Assembly (NCBI GenBank): GCA_022496805.1
Contig: CM040087.1
Location: 31,892,253-31,956,252 of the forward strand
Direction: 5' to 3'
DNA length: 64,000 bases
Source: Pohlia nutans
Taxonomy: Eukaryota; Streptophyta; Bryopsida; Bryales; Mniaceae
Position numbers and translations under genes: made by a program. The notes beneath the pieces were generated by a model. The model was not told the DNA's origin. It worked only from the letters and a program-made list of their open reading frames with translations, and did no database searches. Of this stretch, positions 11,071 to 24,000 are shown piece by piece. Each line of letters opens with the position of its first letter. The stretch's first letter is position 1.

Positions 11071-11499
11071 TATGTATTAGATAACCAGCGAGCCGCGGTA
11101 GCGACGAGTAGGTTATCGGACATAACCGGTTGTTCACTTTTCAATCACAACCTTCTATCTTCATGATCCAAGGGTGTAAGAAGCAAGTTGAAAGGAATAA
11201 TTAGTGAATTATTAAACTTTGCAAAAGTGAACATGAATCCAATAATTTATTACATGATCCAATAATTTATAAGTTAAGAAGCCAATAATTTATAAGTTTA
11301 ATAATTAGTGAATTATTAAACCCTTTTTAATAATTTATTGAAGTGCATTGGGCCATCACGGACAAACTTAAGTGCTCAGCAAACTTGTCTTATGGAAGCA
11401 CTCCATATTTCTGAACACGGTATAATGTGTGTACCAAGTTCGTTTTGAAAAATGAATTCTTGCAATGCAAGAAGAAAAAAATTAGGTAATCCAATGAAA

Positions 11500-12886
11500 C
11501 TCGGGGAGGTCACTCTGCAAAAAGTAGAAAATCACATGAGTTAAAATATAGGGTGCATTTTATTCATTGAAGGAAAAATTTATAAATGATTTGAATCTAT
11601 TTTAGCCTAGATTTAATTCTTGAAACATCATTATATGTAAAATAAGGTACTATAAAATCCCTTGATTTAAAATATATATATAAATTAGCATGAATAAAAT
11701 TAGAAAAGAAAAAAAATTAATTTTAAGATGAATATAATCATTGATCCTTTTAAGAGATTAATGAAAATGAATGCATTTTTAACTATTTAATGTGTGGATA
11801 TTGTAGCTTAATGCACTAGACTTTAAGTACTTTTCTATCAAGATTGATATCAATAAAATAAGTTGGATTAAAGTAAAAATAAACTATTCAATTATGTACT
11901 CAATTAGAAAAGGGGCATTTATTAAAAGTTAAAGAATTATTCAATGGTGGAATTGAAAACATATAGTGAGTACTCAAATGAGTATTTGAACTAGATTATG
12001 CACTTTCAAAAATGAGTTGTGTGAAATATATGCCTTTAAAGTTAATTATATATATAAATAAATAAAATGTGTGCCTTTCAAATTATTTATATTTTCAAAT
12101 ATATGCAATATTATTGTGTTGTGTTTTCATATATTTTGATAGTTAAAGAAGTGTTTCTAAATTGATTTTTTTTTCAATAGTTGTGTATTGTAAATGGCAT
12201 AATCTAAATTTAAGAACATGAATTCTAGTTCTTTACACATTTTATATTATTTGCTTACATTTTATATTATTTGCTTATATTTTGTACACTGGAATGATTA
12301 CAATGTGGTTACTTCAGTACTATACAATTAATACAATGTGAATGAAATTAACCCTTAAAACATCACCAATGCCAAAAAATAGTTGATACATAATTCAACA
12401 CACAATCCTTGTATTTTGTAACAACTCAACGGTTTTCATTCAAGTTATATTTAGGCTTTCTAGAGTGGCGTACACAATAGATTGTGGTGGAATTTTTCTA
12501 ATTGAGGTGATTTTAGTTTTTAAACAAGAAGGGATGCTAAAAATGAATCATCAAAGATGTTTCTTTAATGTATTTTATATTATAAGGTGTACCTACGACA
12601 AAAATTTGAGATTTATTTAGCTCATTTTTAATCATTCATTTTAAAATCGAAAAATCCTTTATTATCAAACAAATTTTTTTCTAAAGTTTATAAATACTAT
12701 AGCATGCCAAAATTAAGCTAAATTTTTGTTTATAATTACCTATAGGGTGCTTTAAATTAAGCCCAAGTAGATTTTTTTCTACTACAAGGGTCCCTTAAAA
12801 TAATAATTATTAGGTAAATAGCCTTCAAAAAAATACCTAGTTAATGTACGTGGTTACATAATTTAAAGGGAAGTGACCTCTTTGAG
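11500..12886. mobile_element. hAT-type element, GGTCACT family, copy 1
   Basis: A 1,387-bp element with inverted ends CTCGGGGAGGTCACT and AGTGACCTCTTTGAG. It is flanked by the perfect 8-bp duplication CAATGAAA at 11,492-11,499 and 12,887-12,894. An 8-bp duplication is typical of the hAT superfamily. The interior is extremely AT-rich and has no transposase-like frame, so the copy is non-autonomous or decayed. Two relatives occur at 14,030 and 34,775. Confidence 0.85.
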
Positions 12887-13382
12887 CAATGAAACCAATC
12901 CTAAAATCAATTAAAACAATTAATAAAAACCATAAAAATTCAAATGAGGCACTTACTAATTTATATCATGCATAGCATGCATGACATCCCCAATCTTCTC
13001 CTTTATCTCCAAAATAATGGAGTCTATGGAGATGTGCCTATGGAGATGTGCCAATCACAATCGTTAGCATGGTTCTTGTTAATGTATGATGACCATGCCA
13101 ACAACCTGTGATTGCCATCACACACAAAAAACTAAGAGCTTTGATGACCATATTCGTTATTTTGAGACAATTTCAGAGCTTTGAGACTTTTTGCCTTCAA
13201 TTTCAACAATTTTTTTGAGACAATTTGAAACTTTTTTTGACTTTCTAATTATAGATTATCCTTGACTCGAGGATAATCTTCCCATATTTAGTCAAAAAGT
13301 TTTTGATAAATATAGAATCAATCAAGAAATCAATGAAAAATCTAAAGTCAAACATTAAATTGAGACTATGAAAAGTCTCAAT

Positions 13383-13787
13383 TTAACGAATATGGTGTTT
13401 TTGGTACTTCTGCAATCCCGGTGTTGCATTGAGGATGGCATTAAACACATCATTCTCAGCGTTCCAATGAGGCCCCCAAGTATCCTTCTCAGCATCTGAA
13501 ACCTCCTCAATTTCTCCTTGCTCATTGGTGAGAGATACATAAAAGACGCTCGATCCATCTCGATACCCATGAACAAAATCCTGTTCAAGGCGGGTAAGAT
13601 CACATTGAAGCGCTGGCCTGATCATAGGCATGACAACAAGACAACACAATGGAATTCTCAATCGAGATATTGAATGCGGTTTCAATCGCAAGGCAAAAAT
13701 GGTGGCCACAGAATTCACTTTCTGAGCCTTTCGAAATGCATCCTCACTGATGAAATTTGTTTCTTCATTGTCCACGTCAAGAAGAAG
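13383..13787 (-). CDS. Unidentified exon, possible transposon-associated protein
   Basis: A 134-codon open frame on the minus strand follows a TTATTAG acceptor-like site at 13,788 and ends at TAA 13,383. The composition is convincingly protein-like, with an acidic C-terminal half (segments such as NEQGEIEEVSDAEKDTWGPH) and a hydrophobic/basic middle (SISRLRIPLCCLVV). No ATG lies at the start, so it is probably an internal or terminal exon. It sits between two hAT-type elements with no other exon recognised, which suggests a remnant of a transposon gene. I do not recognise the family. Confidence 0.35.
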   Translation of the reverse strand, partial: LLLDVDNEETNFISEDAFRKAQKVNSVATIFALRLKPHSISRLRIPLCCLVVMPMIRPALQCDLTRLEQDFVHGYRDGSSVFYVSLTNEQGEIEEVSDAEKDTWGPHWNAENDVFNAILNATPGLQKYQKHHIR

Positions 13788-14029
13788 CTAATAATTTATA
13801 AGGGTTAGTTTTGAGTTAGGTCACTTTTCTTAATGGATCTTTCTTATACAATGTCTCTTTATGATTTTTCCTTCTCTCTATAAAAAAAAAGTATTTCAAC
13901 CACAACTCTCATTTCTAATATGCAAAACTATCTTAGTCACTCGTTATTACGATGATTATTGCCATTATTGTGAGTTATAGAATTAGTGTGAGACTTTATA
14001 CCAATCCTCACACTAATTTCAGTACATAC

Positions 14030-14887
14030 CTCAGGTGGGTCACTTAGTGCATTTTACAAACAACGTGCGGCAGAAAATAGCATGGGTTTTATTCATCATA
14101 GGTAAAATTTATAAGAATTTATAAAAAAATTACAAATAAGATAGAATACAATAAAAGAGTACAGGCCATTATAAATAATTTAGGTACACCACAATTCTCG
14201 TCCATTATGATTTTAGTACATGTAATTTAGGGAATTGCAAATGGGATCCAAGGTATTAAACTTAGTATAGTCTATTTTGGGGGAGGAACAGCTGGAGCAC
14301 AGTTGGTAGAAGAGGGCGGTCAGCTGCGCGGTGGACGAAAAGGAGGTCTAGAAGTGGATGAAAGCTTAGTTCTGTCCACATGAATTTAAGCTTGCCGTTG
14401 ACATTGTAGTAGAGTTAGGATGCCCCTGATGTTGTCCCAAGCGAAATCAATGTACAAGCGAGTATTAGAGTTTGTCTATTGTTTTTCTGCTCAACTGTAA
14501 GGTAATGCTTCGAAAGAAAATCAAAATGAATACCGATAGCACTACTGATTCTGAAATTGGAACAACTTTGAAGTATTTTGTGCACATTTTCCAGAATGTA
14601 TGAAAGAAGGTTAAGTTCTAGTCTTTTTCTTGAGGCCATTTTTCTCAAAATTTTAAAGTCATGTTACTTTTAGATTATATTTAAGCCTTTACAAGGGAGA
14701 TAGCATATAAAAAATTGCATTGGTCACTATTTTATAAAAAATGATAGAGTCCATAATATAGGCCATTTTTTCCCATTAAGTAATCATAGGGGTCGTTTTA
14801 ATTTCAGCTAGGAGGTAAATAGCCCCCCAAAAAACACCCCCTCGCTGCACGTGGTACCCAAAATATATGAAGAGTGACCCACCCGAG
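14030..14887. mobile_element. hAT-type element, GGTCACT family, copy 2
   Basis: An 858-bp element with near-perfect inverted ends CTCAGGTGGGTCACT and AGTGACCCACCCGAG. It is bounded by the perfect 8-bp duplication GTACATAC at 14,022-14,029 and 14,888-14,895. Blocks just inside the right end (GGTAAATAGCC, then an A-rich run, then GTGGT) match copy 1. No coding capacity is recognised. Confidence 0.88.
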
Positions 14888-15064
14888 GTACATACATTTC
14901 AAATGTTCATTATTGTAATAATTCTCAAATACTCTCAATTATTATGACTTACACTTTTGTTCTAATTAAGTTACATGAAAACAAAAGAAGAGTTTAAGAG
15001 GAATTCAAGAAGAGTTTGCTCTCTATAATTACAATTTTTAACAATCATTGTTCATGAATAGTCC

Positions 15065-15250
15065 CAATGGCTGAGCCTTTAGCTTGAAGGAACTTGTGGG
15101 AACTCGCCTCTAGTATTGGAGAGATCTCGAGTTCGACACCCCATGGCAGCACGAGGTCTTGCTTTAGATCATTCTCCAACTCATCATAAATTAGGTTTGC
15201 AGCCTTTTTGAGCCCACAATTAATGTGAGAATATTAAATTATTGTGACTC
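15065..15250 (+). mobile_element. Candidate tRNA-derived SINE
   Basis: The 5' part resembles RNA polymerase III internal promoters: an A-box-like TGGCTGAGCCTTTAGCTTGA near 15,068 and a B-box-like GAGTTCGACACC near 15,129. The spacing is slightly wider than in a tRNA. A cloverleaf is not obvious, and neither the tail nor a target-site duplication was identified, so this is tentative. Confidence 0.35.
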
Positions 15251-16029
15251 ATAGTAAGGTAGAAGCACCAGAAACATAAATACCAAGTTAGCAATTTGAT
15301 TGGACTAGAAATGAAAGACAGTTATTGGTACACCTAATAACATCAATAGTGGTGTATGCATATTAAGTTTGAAAATTTATAATAAAATCATACATTGTGA
15401 AAAAATTAATTAAAAATTGAGCTTGGTTATTAAACCCAAAGTTTTATGTGCTGCAATTTTCTTTTCATTGAAAATGAGCACTCCATGTAGGTTGAAATGC
15501 GTAACCCTTTAATGCGCCTGCATCCATATAGTGAACGACGAACATTTTACACCTTTCTCAACACTACATCACGTATAGTTTTTCATCCATTCAAATTTCT
15601 CTTGGTTCTTGTGCTAGTTGACTATCATTTGTACGGTATGGATCTTCAAAGCAAGATATTGTGATTTTTAGAAAAACAACACAATTGGTTTATGTCAAGT
15701 TTCATTCTTAGTTCAAAAAGTGAGACCTTCAACATGATTTTCCAAAATAAGTAGAATAAAATAATGAAAACCATACCATCTCGCAATGCATGTTATTCAA
15801 AATTTCATTACAATTTAAAAAAACGTGTTAACTTGGGAATTTTAATTGAATTTCAAGAGAAAACCTTGCAAAATTCATTAAAAAAATATTAATAAAAAAT
15901 ATGATGAATTCAACCGTACAGATGGGATCTTCACATTGACATTTACAACTTTGCTTTGAACATCAACTCTATTTTTTTTTTCATCAAACATTTATAACGA
16001 ATCTTTGAAAAGAGTGTTGAATCGGGACG

Positions 16030-16362
16030 TTAACTCCTAAATGTACCGATCCTTTGAACACAAGTAGATGCTAGCCTCAAAGATAGATATTAGCATGGCT
16101 CAGATGTACATGAGGTATACATGAGGGACCATTGCAAGCATAAAATCTACCCAACAAATTTGACATACTTGAAGTTGGAGGCCTCTCCAAAATTATCAGC
16201 AACTCATCATCATTCACAAGAGAACTATCGTAATTGGTAGAGAATTTAATACTCTTACGAAGATGACTTGGATGAAAGTCATCCAAAATTGTATGAGAAA
16301 GTTGCAAGGCTTTGAATCTGTTTGTGATCCAGTTTCTGGACGCTGAGACGGTTAGGGGTTAA
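16030..16362 (-). mobile_element. TTAA-flanked MITE, type B, copy 1
   Basis: A 333-bp element bounded by TTAA at 16,030-16,033 and 16,359-16,362, with ends TTAACTCCTAAATGTACC and ACGGTTAGGGGTTAA. It is homologous throughout, in inverse orientation, to 31,001-31,314, and its outer third matches 58,634-58,758. TTAA target sites and CCC-type ends are hallmarks of the piggyBac superfamily. Confidence 0.85.
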
Positions 16363-16366
16363 AAGG

Positions 16367-16967
16367 TTAACCCCTAAAGGACCGTAAGGCCCCCAGGGGG
16401 CTTCTGGGACTAGAAAGTGAGGAAATTTGGATACTTGGGCTTTGAATTGTAGGATGAGCAACAAAGAGACCCTGGCTCTTTTTGAGAGCCAAATTTGTAG
16501 GTACTTCTCAATTAGAAATTCATCAAGTGAGCGATTTTTGATGATTTTTTTGAGTTGCACAGTGGGTAGTTTGGCATCACTTCAGACCCTCATGTCTTCC
16601 TCCTCACACCTCCAAATTACTTGAAATTTATTCCACATGTTTAAAATGATGATTTCTACTCACAGTAAAAATTTCAGAATTTTTGGAGCACTTTTGAACA
16701 ATCCAATTTCAGCATGTGTACAAAATACCCCAAACAAGTTCCATCAATCTTCTCAACGGTGGTATTTTTTCAAAAATTATGCGATTTTGTTGATTTACGT
16801 AAGTCTTCTTTAGTTTCAACGGTGCCGATCGTCAAATTTACCCCACACCAATGAGGAATTGAACTTGCTACAAGAGCTAATCAAGAAAACAAGAGCTAGT
16901 CAAGAAAACAAGAGCTAGTCAAGAAAACAAGAGCTAAGTTCAACACCCCCGGTCCTTTAGGGGTTAA
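16367..16967. mobile_element. TTAA-flanked element, type C
   Basis: A 601-bp element with TTAA at both ends and a perfect 14-bp inverted repeat, CCCCTAAAGGACCG and CGGTCCTTTAGGGG. It starts only 4 bp after the end of the type B copy. Near the right end, AAGAGCTAGTCAAGAAAACA-like units of about 19 bp are tandemly repeated (16,875-16,935). There is no transposase frame. Confidence 0.88.
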
Positions 16968-17079
16968 ACTGATGGCAACTGTACCCCTTACCTTACTGAA
17001 TTACTGTGACTCGCAGTAATGAGCTAATGGGTGTACTACACTGCCAACAAGTTCACTCAGATGAGGTCACGCAGTAAGC

Positions 17080-17623
17080 TTAACCCCTAAAGGTCCTCAC
17101 CTCTTTTGCAAAAGTCAAAGCACTATAATTTGCATACTTTAAATATCACATTGAATGATTTATAATTTTTCATAGATAATCATCGACATTATGAAGGTAT
17201 AACAAAATTTTCAACATAATTGGAAGATATTTTGAATATTTACAAATTTTATGATGCAAACAAGGTAAAAATTCAAAATAAATATGTTTTTGTCAAATTT
17301 AATATCAAAAATTATATTTAAGGTAGATAAAAGTTATATTTACATGGAGTAAAAAATTGAAGGTGAAGAAATTAAAAGAGACTTATGATTGAAGCATCTT
17401 TAGAAAGCCCTTTGTATTTTGGACACTCAAAATTCAAAGTTCTCAACGGTGGAAAAGCTTCAAATGAAGTTTATTCTCCAATCCCAACGGTCAAAAGATG
17501 TATCATAACTTAATTTAAACATCTAATGAAAACACCAACTACAATAAAGCTAAGACACTTGATTTTTGGGGCCTTTGACCAAAAATCAAGCATAATTGGG
17601 TTGATTGGTCCTTTAGGGGTTAA
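17080..17623. mobile_element. TTAA-flanked element, type D
   Basis: A 544-bp element bounded by TTAA at 17,080-17,083 and 17,620-17,623, with ends CCCCTAAAGGTCC and GGTCCTTTAGGGG (one mismatch between the inverted ends). It lies just upstream of the presumed membralin promoter. No coding capacity. Confidence 0.88.
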
Positions 17624-17930
17624 GTTATAGAACAGTACACTAGATCAGCCAGCCACAGCAAGTCGGCCACGGCAACAAGCTCGCAACTTCTTACTCCTCC
17701 ATAGCTTACTCCCATAGCTCCGCTCTGCTTGAATCCTTTTCTCCTCACTTGCCACTGTTCACCCTCCTTCCTCACTCGCTTAGGGTTGCTTGCTCGCCTT
17801 CCCATGGTAGGATCGGATTCCTTCCTACCATGCTGCCGTTGCCCGAATTCCGCTTCCTTTCGTTTAGGGTTCAAGCAAGGAGCGTTAAGCCCTGGAATGG
17901 CGATCGCGTGAGTTCTTTGGCCTTCCAGTG

Positions 17931-18065
17931 ATGAATTTGGACGACGATCTCATGGCTTGTGCTTCTGACGACGACGAGGCGATTGAGCAGAAGCAGCAGC
18001 CGGCTCCCGGAGGAATCGGCGTCGTCAGCTGGAAATCCCTGTACTGTGTGATCACTTTGATTTAG
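17931..18065 (+). CDS. Possible upstream ORF in membralin leader, 44 aa
   Basis: An ATG at 17,931 opens a 44-codon frame, very acidic at its start (MNLDDDLMACASDDDEAIEQ), that ends at TAG 18,063-18,065, 29 bp before the membralin ATG. The region upstream (17,640-17,930) is GC-richer and looks like a promoter or 5' leader. If it is in the mRNA this would be an uORF that could reduce membralin translation. It might instead be an N-terminal exon lost to an intron I cannot place. Confidence 0.35.
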   Translation: MNLDDDLMACASDDDEAIEQKQQPAPGGIGVVSWKSLYCVITLI

Positions 18066-18094
18066 GTTTTTTTTTTGGTCATTTGTTTGCTATC

Positions 18095-21000
18095 ATGGAT
18101 CCCGGGCACCCTTACCTGAGGTCGCACCCGCGGCTGTCCAGCATAATTGCCAGGTTCTTGACTCGCAAGTTTCGCACCGCACTAGAGTGCCTGCTCCTGG
18201 TCAATGCGCTCATGCTTTTGCTCCTGCTGGTGGTTATGCACGTCAACTTCGTCGCTCAGGTTCATTCTTGAACGCTGATTCTCTACTTTTCCGCACTTGT
18301 AGGGTAATGGATACTATTTGAAGGAGTGTCCTGATCTGTGTTGAGAGAATCACTATTGGTGTAGGAGGGAAAGCTTAATTTGATCACTGTGTATGAATTT
18401 CTAAAGTGGGAGGTTACAGATTACTATTGAAGGGATAGTAGAGAATTCCATTTCCGTTCAAGATCAGTGGCTATCGACTAATGTAATCGAGTCATGCTTA
18501 CTCCACTTGCTAATCGAGGAAGAGATGAATTTGTGTCGGTAACAGGGGTTAGTATAGGACACGGATCAGGTTTTAGGATCGGCGTGGGTCTAGAAAGCAA
18601 CCATGCACTATGGGGAATTAGGTTATTGTTTAGTTCTTGAGCGGGTCATCCAGTTAGGCTACACTGAATGGCGTATTTAGTGTCCGGGACACTATTTCTC
18701 AAATTCGGACAATCTTTGATTTTAGTATTTAATTTTAGTGGGATATAGCGTCCTTGGAAGCAAGAAAATGAATGTAGTGTTCCAATGACATATGAAAATT
18801 TTATAATAAACTAGGGCTCTTCTTTTCTTTGCACCATGAGTGACAAAGTGAAGATCATGAATTTGAATAAGTCATGAAAGGTTAAGTTACTTCACATAAT
18901 GGTTTTTGAGGGCAAACTCGAACATTCATGGATAGAACATCCAAGGATGTGAAAGGCTAGGTTACATCATAGAAAGGTTACACCATAAAAAACGATGTTC
19001 TAGAATTGTGGATGCTTGTGGCTCACTTACAAACCCTACAATTGTCGAAAAGCCACATTTGGAACCTATAGCTGTCAATACCATTTTTTTAAACTAGCTC
19101 GTCATTGGAATATGGCATGCCACCTCATGTTACTCTCATTACTTGGAAAGAACATGACACTCTCAATGAAAGTGAGAATGACGAGTGGCAAACTTCTATG
19201 TAGTGTAAAGGGACACTATTTCTCTTCACCTTTGAGAAAATTGTGGTAAAAGGCATCAATTATTTCTGGACACTAAATATGCCACTACATATTATGTATG
19301 TAGTCTGTCTCACTTCGATCATGAATTAGAATTCGTTCTTTTGTGTAGATTTTGATCTTCTACCAGTTCCTCCAATATGGTTTAGGGTATCAGGTTCTTA
19401 TACTACTTGGTTGGAGGGTAGATGATGCTCACATGAATTCTGAGTTGGAAGATTTTCTCTTAACGATATATACTGGGAATTAACACAAAAGTGAAGCTGG
19501 AGCTTCATGTGGTTGTTTAGAACTCTATGGATCAGGTGCTTGCATTGAGCTGATTCTGGCACTTACGGACCTTTTCGGTCACTGGCAGCCTGCATGTGCA
19601 GAACATTTTCCAAGGGAGGAGATAGCTGGTGCCCAGCTTGTGCAAATCAAAGTACGCTCTTTTCCCTTAGTTTCCGAAACTGAAACTGAAACTCTGTATC
19701 TTCAGTTTAAAGCTCTGTTTGGGCGTTGTTTGAAATTTCTCCCGGAATGGATGACATGTGCATCTCAATTTTGAATCCTCAGTATTTCTGTCACCCATTT
19801 GCTTCAGGTGATTCTCTTTTCGTTCATCTGTTTATTTCGGAATTGTGCTGACTGTAACCGTGAATCTGTTGACTGGTCTCAGATCACAGGCAGCTGGAAT
19901 CGAATAAAGGAGGACGCGCTTGGGAGGGCTGTTCGCAAATACGACTCGACAGGGCAGAGATACATAGTCGATGGAGGAATTAGTAAGCAATATCATATGC
20001 ATGAGAGTTCTGAAGCTCAGGGAGTGAATAGTGAGGGTTGGACCATCCTTGCTGCAAAGTTCTGGCTCAATCTTTTTGGAGCAAATGCACGTCGAAGCAA
20101 GCCTTTGAGGAACCTCGAAGGGCGACAGGGGCCAAGGGAGGATTTCACTGCCATGGATGAGTCAGGAGCAGAGATGAGGTCTCAACAGGAGGTGAAAGAC
20201 GTTGACGAGGAATGGCTTGAGCGTGATGTCTCTAGTCGGCCGCTATCAGGGACTGGTAGAGGCCCGCTTGGTAGTGCACTCTTGCATTATTTTACCCGAT
20301 GGAAGAGCTACGGGATCTCTTGCTTCAAAAGAGCTGAAAAAAGCGTTCGCAGCTTCTGGCAAGTCTGGGTGAGTTGGTCCTGATCGTATTAACCCTCAAA
20401 GGACATGGCTTTCCTGATTCCCACACCCAAAATCTCTTTTAAACTCCATTTTACGCATGATTCTCTTTTTAATTTATTTTGGTTTTATTCTAAAGAAGTG
20501 CAGATGCCTTAAACATGTTCGTTTTGGCATTTAAAAAACCCCATTTGGTTCAACGGAGTTGAAGTTATGAGCAAGATTCTCCAAAGTCCCTTAAGGGTTA
20601 AGTGATACCGCGTTTTTTTCGGTGGTCTGAAATGCAATTGACTTATGTGTGTTTGGTGACTGGTACTTGGAGGACAGAGGATTACAGGTTGGGAGCCACT
20701 TACAACAAGTCCTAAGGGAGATCGTCGCACAGTTGCATGGAACAAGCTTGATGCCGTTCTTGGTATTTCACACCCTTCCTCTTGGAATAACTTGAATTTT
20801 TCTGACTCAAGTTTCAGCCTGAGCCGAGATACCTGTAGTGATGTTGCAGTGTACCGAGTTCGGCATCAGCCAGTTGATCTTGCCTCTCGAGAGTAACCTG
20901 TATTTTATTCTGTGAGCAAGCTTCCAGTAAAACTTGTGGGAGTATGTTCTTCATTTTAAGCACCGAATAACAGGATTCAGCTCCTCTTCTCTGTGTTTGA

Positions 21001-24000
21001 CTGTTATATCCTTCGATGCTCTAAATTTCCGTTTCCTTGTGCAGTGGGTTTGCCAGAGAATGGAAGCGAAGTATATGACCCAACTTACTTGTTCAGCATG
21101 GAGAAGGTAAGGAGAAATTCATGAGTAACTTGTGCAATTATCCTGCCCGTATTCCAAAGGATATCCCGGAGGCCTTCCTGTTTCACAAAATCTATAGAAG
21201 TCTGAAACTTTATGTACTATGATTTTCAGGGCTATCTGATGATGTCCGAGAGTGCGAAACTTCGGCACAACGTGAAGACCATCAACATATCCATCTCGGC
21301 TCAACATTCTTGTTTTGGTAATCGGTAGGTCGGTTTTTCACCTTATGTCTTGTCTATGTACATGAGCGCATCTACTGGCATTTATGCCTTCACATTCTGT
21401 CTATTTTAAATGTACTTAATTAAAACATTTGGTTTCTGCGGCGCTGTCAATTCAAATTCTCATCTTCGTTCACAATCTTATTAGATATGAAGCCTACACT
21501 TGGCAAGTAGCCAAGTTATTTTCGTAGGTCTTGAGTACCTTCTAACCTTGCATAATTCACAGGTGGCAACGAGTTCTTATAGACAATTTTGTTGGCTATG
21601 ATACAATTCTCATGAACAGTCTACTCAGTGCATTCCGAAGAGGTACAATGCTTTTTGTTACTGGAGCTTGTTAGCTAAGTCGTTTTGCCTTGGATCTTAG
21701 AATTTCTTGTATAATTGAATGGTTGTCACTATATAGTACATCTTTGTGCATCAATTTCTCTTTCTTGAATGTATTTTTCCAGTCTAAATTTTTGCCAAAT
21801 CCTACTCTGGACATGAAACTGTAGCTTACACATAACTTCGTGCTTGTGTAACGAAGTTTCTTACGTAACGAGTAGGTTTCATTGACTGAAAACTGTCTTA
21901 TCTGGTGGACAAATCATTACATGTGTATATTTTTTTAGTAATCTGAGCACAGGTTGTGATCTATTATACAGGTTACCTATACAATTTCCAGACTAAAGAG
22001 CTTTACAATCTCAACTATTTGCAAGATTTTGGTGGAGAGCCTGTTGGAATCAATGGTGAGTAAGTCCCTTCTGCTGAAAGGTCTCAATTATATGTTGCCT
22101 TGTCCTTCGATTACGTGTCTTCGTGTAATTGAAGAATATGCTTCGCAAATGCATCTCAGGGCGGTTTTGAATATAGTTATTGGCGAGATGCAGATTATAT
22201 TGTATTCAAATGTGGTGTCTTCGTCACATCCCTGTTCGTCTTCTTCACAACCACCATGTCGGTCTCCTTCACCCTACGGGAGACACAGGCTCGCATGCTG
22301 AAGTTCACTGGTATGACTGTAACCTAACTATACGCTATACGTTTCTTTTACATGAATTTGACTGGAACATCAGGCCAGTTGGTGATTTGCTAAGTTTTTT
22401 TTTGTGATCTTTGATCTGTTTGATACTTTGAGAGATTCGAAAGGTTTCTGAAGCTATCATTTCTTGAGGAATTCATTACTGTCCTGGTGTATGGTCTCAC
22501 AGTACAGCTGCAGCATCATGCCCGACATCGGCTCCCCACCTATCGTCTCATCTTCATCCATGTGGTCGAGTCACTTGTCTTTGTTCCGGTGAGTACATGA
22601 TTCAGAAAGGTCAAATGCTGAAGTCAGAAATCTAGAAAGGTCAGCTACTCTAGAGATGATCTGTATATTTATAAGTTATGTGCTGATTAACTGAATTTAA
22701 GAGATAATACTCACAATCAGGAAAACGTGGGACGTGGGGTGCAGATAATGATCGGTATACTCTTCTTTCTGTTTGAGTTTTTTGATGACCAGCTGCTGGC
22801 ATTCATGGTCCTGACCCTGGTTTGGCTTTGCGAGCTTTTCACCATGATCAGGTGAGGTGATGGGTCTTCATTGGTTGGGAATGGGCTATCATAACTCAAT
22901 ATTTTTGTAACGCATGAGATCTTACAACAACTGAACCCAGGTTTTTATGTTTGAATGTGGTGCAGTGTGCGGATGCCACTGTCTTTGCGATTTTTCCCAC
23001 GGTTTTTTTTTCTCTACTTCATGGTCTTCCATATCTATTTTTTCTCATATGCTTATGGTAAGTTTTCTTTTGCAAGCTTCAATGTTCTTTCGTTTGTTAA
23101 TTGGTTGACGTAGCATGTAGCAACTGAGTCCTTTGTAAATTTCCCTTTTTATAGCATGCCTAGGACTGTGAGAATGTGACGTATAAACTGCATCATTCTT
23201 AGGCCAAGCTTCCATGTATCGGTGGTGGGTACTGAAAAGCTGGAAGCTACCGATTCACCACCGAAATGGGTGAACTTAAGAGTTTGTTTCCATTCCTATC
23301 GAAATGGGTGGAGCATGGGTAGTTCTTGAGACCTCATTTCTTGTCTTCTAGCGGCTTTCACCCGCCCGATCTTCACATGGAATCCTGCTCATAGAACTCA
23401 CCCGAAACTTTTGTTAACTTCCAGACGTTAAATAGTACATATTCTTTGCACATGGTCAAATCTGGACGTTTTTTATTTTTATTTTAAAATTCATAACCTA
23501 CTCTTCCTACTTGAACCAGGATTCTCTTACCTTGCGTTTTTGGCAACAGCGGCCTTCATGCAGCACCTTGTGCTGTTTTTTTGGAATCGCTTTGAGGTAG
23601 GTTTCTCTATATGAACAAGTTCTACAGCCATGACATCAGGGCTGGGGCTTGATTCAAAAGGATGCTTACAGTCCCTAGAAAGATGCAGGCATTGCATGAC
23701 ATATCTGGCAATAAAAATTTGTGTCCTATATGAGTGGACTACATATCGCTCATTTTAGTGCAACCGTTGTACTGTTCCTGACAGGTACCAGGAATTCAGC
23801 TCTTCCTGCACCGCCGGACAATACAAGGAGTTCGCATAACATCATCGTCTATTCTTACTTCCTCAGTTCATGTGAGTAGTCAAGGAAATCATGTCAACAC
23901 TATAAGCCAAAGCATAAGAGGCCTGACAGGGTTGAGCAATCTGCAAGCATCTCTATCTGATAACCAGGCAAGAGTGCGAGCTGCTGCTGTTCATTCTGAA

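Larger units (their letters stand above)
8757..11499. other. Intergenic sequence with dispersed repeats
   Basis: No gene is supported. It contains a dispersed repeat at 9,391-9,586, a spaced repeat at 10,846-11,070 and a single TTAA-type terminus (TTAACCCCCAAAGGACCAAG) at about 10,504 without a recognisable partner. Confidence 0.4.

Noticed and set aside
20389..20601. Minus-strand frame at 20,509-20,745
   Set aside because: It overlaps a MITE and membralin exon 4 in antisense, with no protein-like features.
22056..22159. Membralin exon 8 ending at 22,055 with exon 9 starting at 22,160
   Set aside because: That pairing is out of phase; the GTAAGT donor after 22,059 with an acceptor at 22,134 restores the frame.
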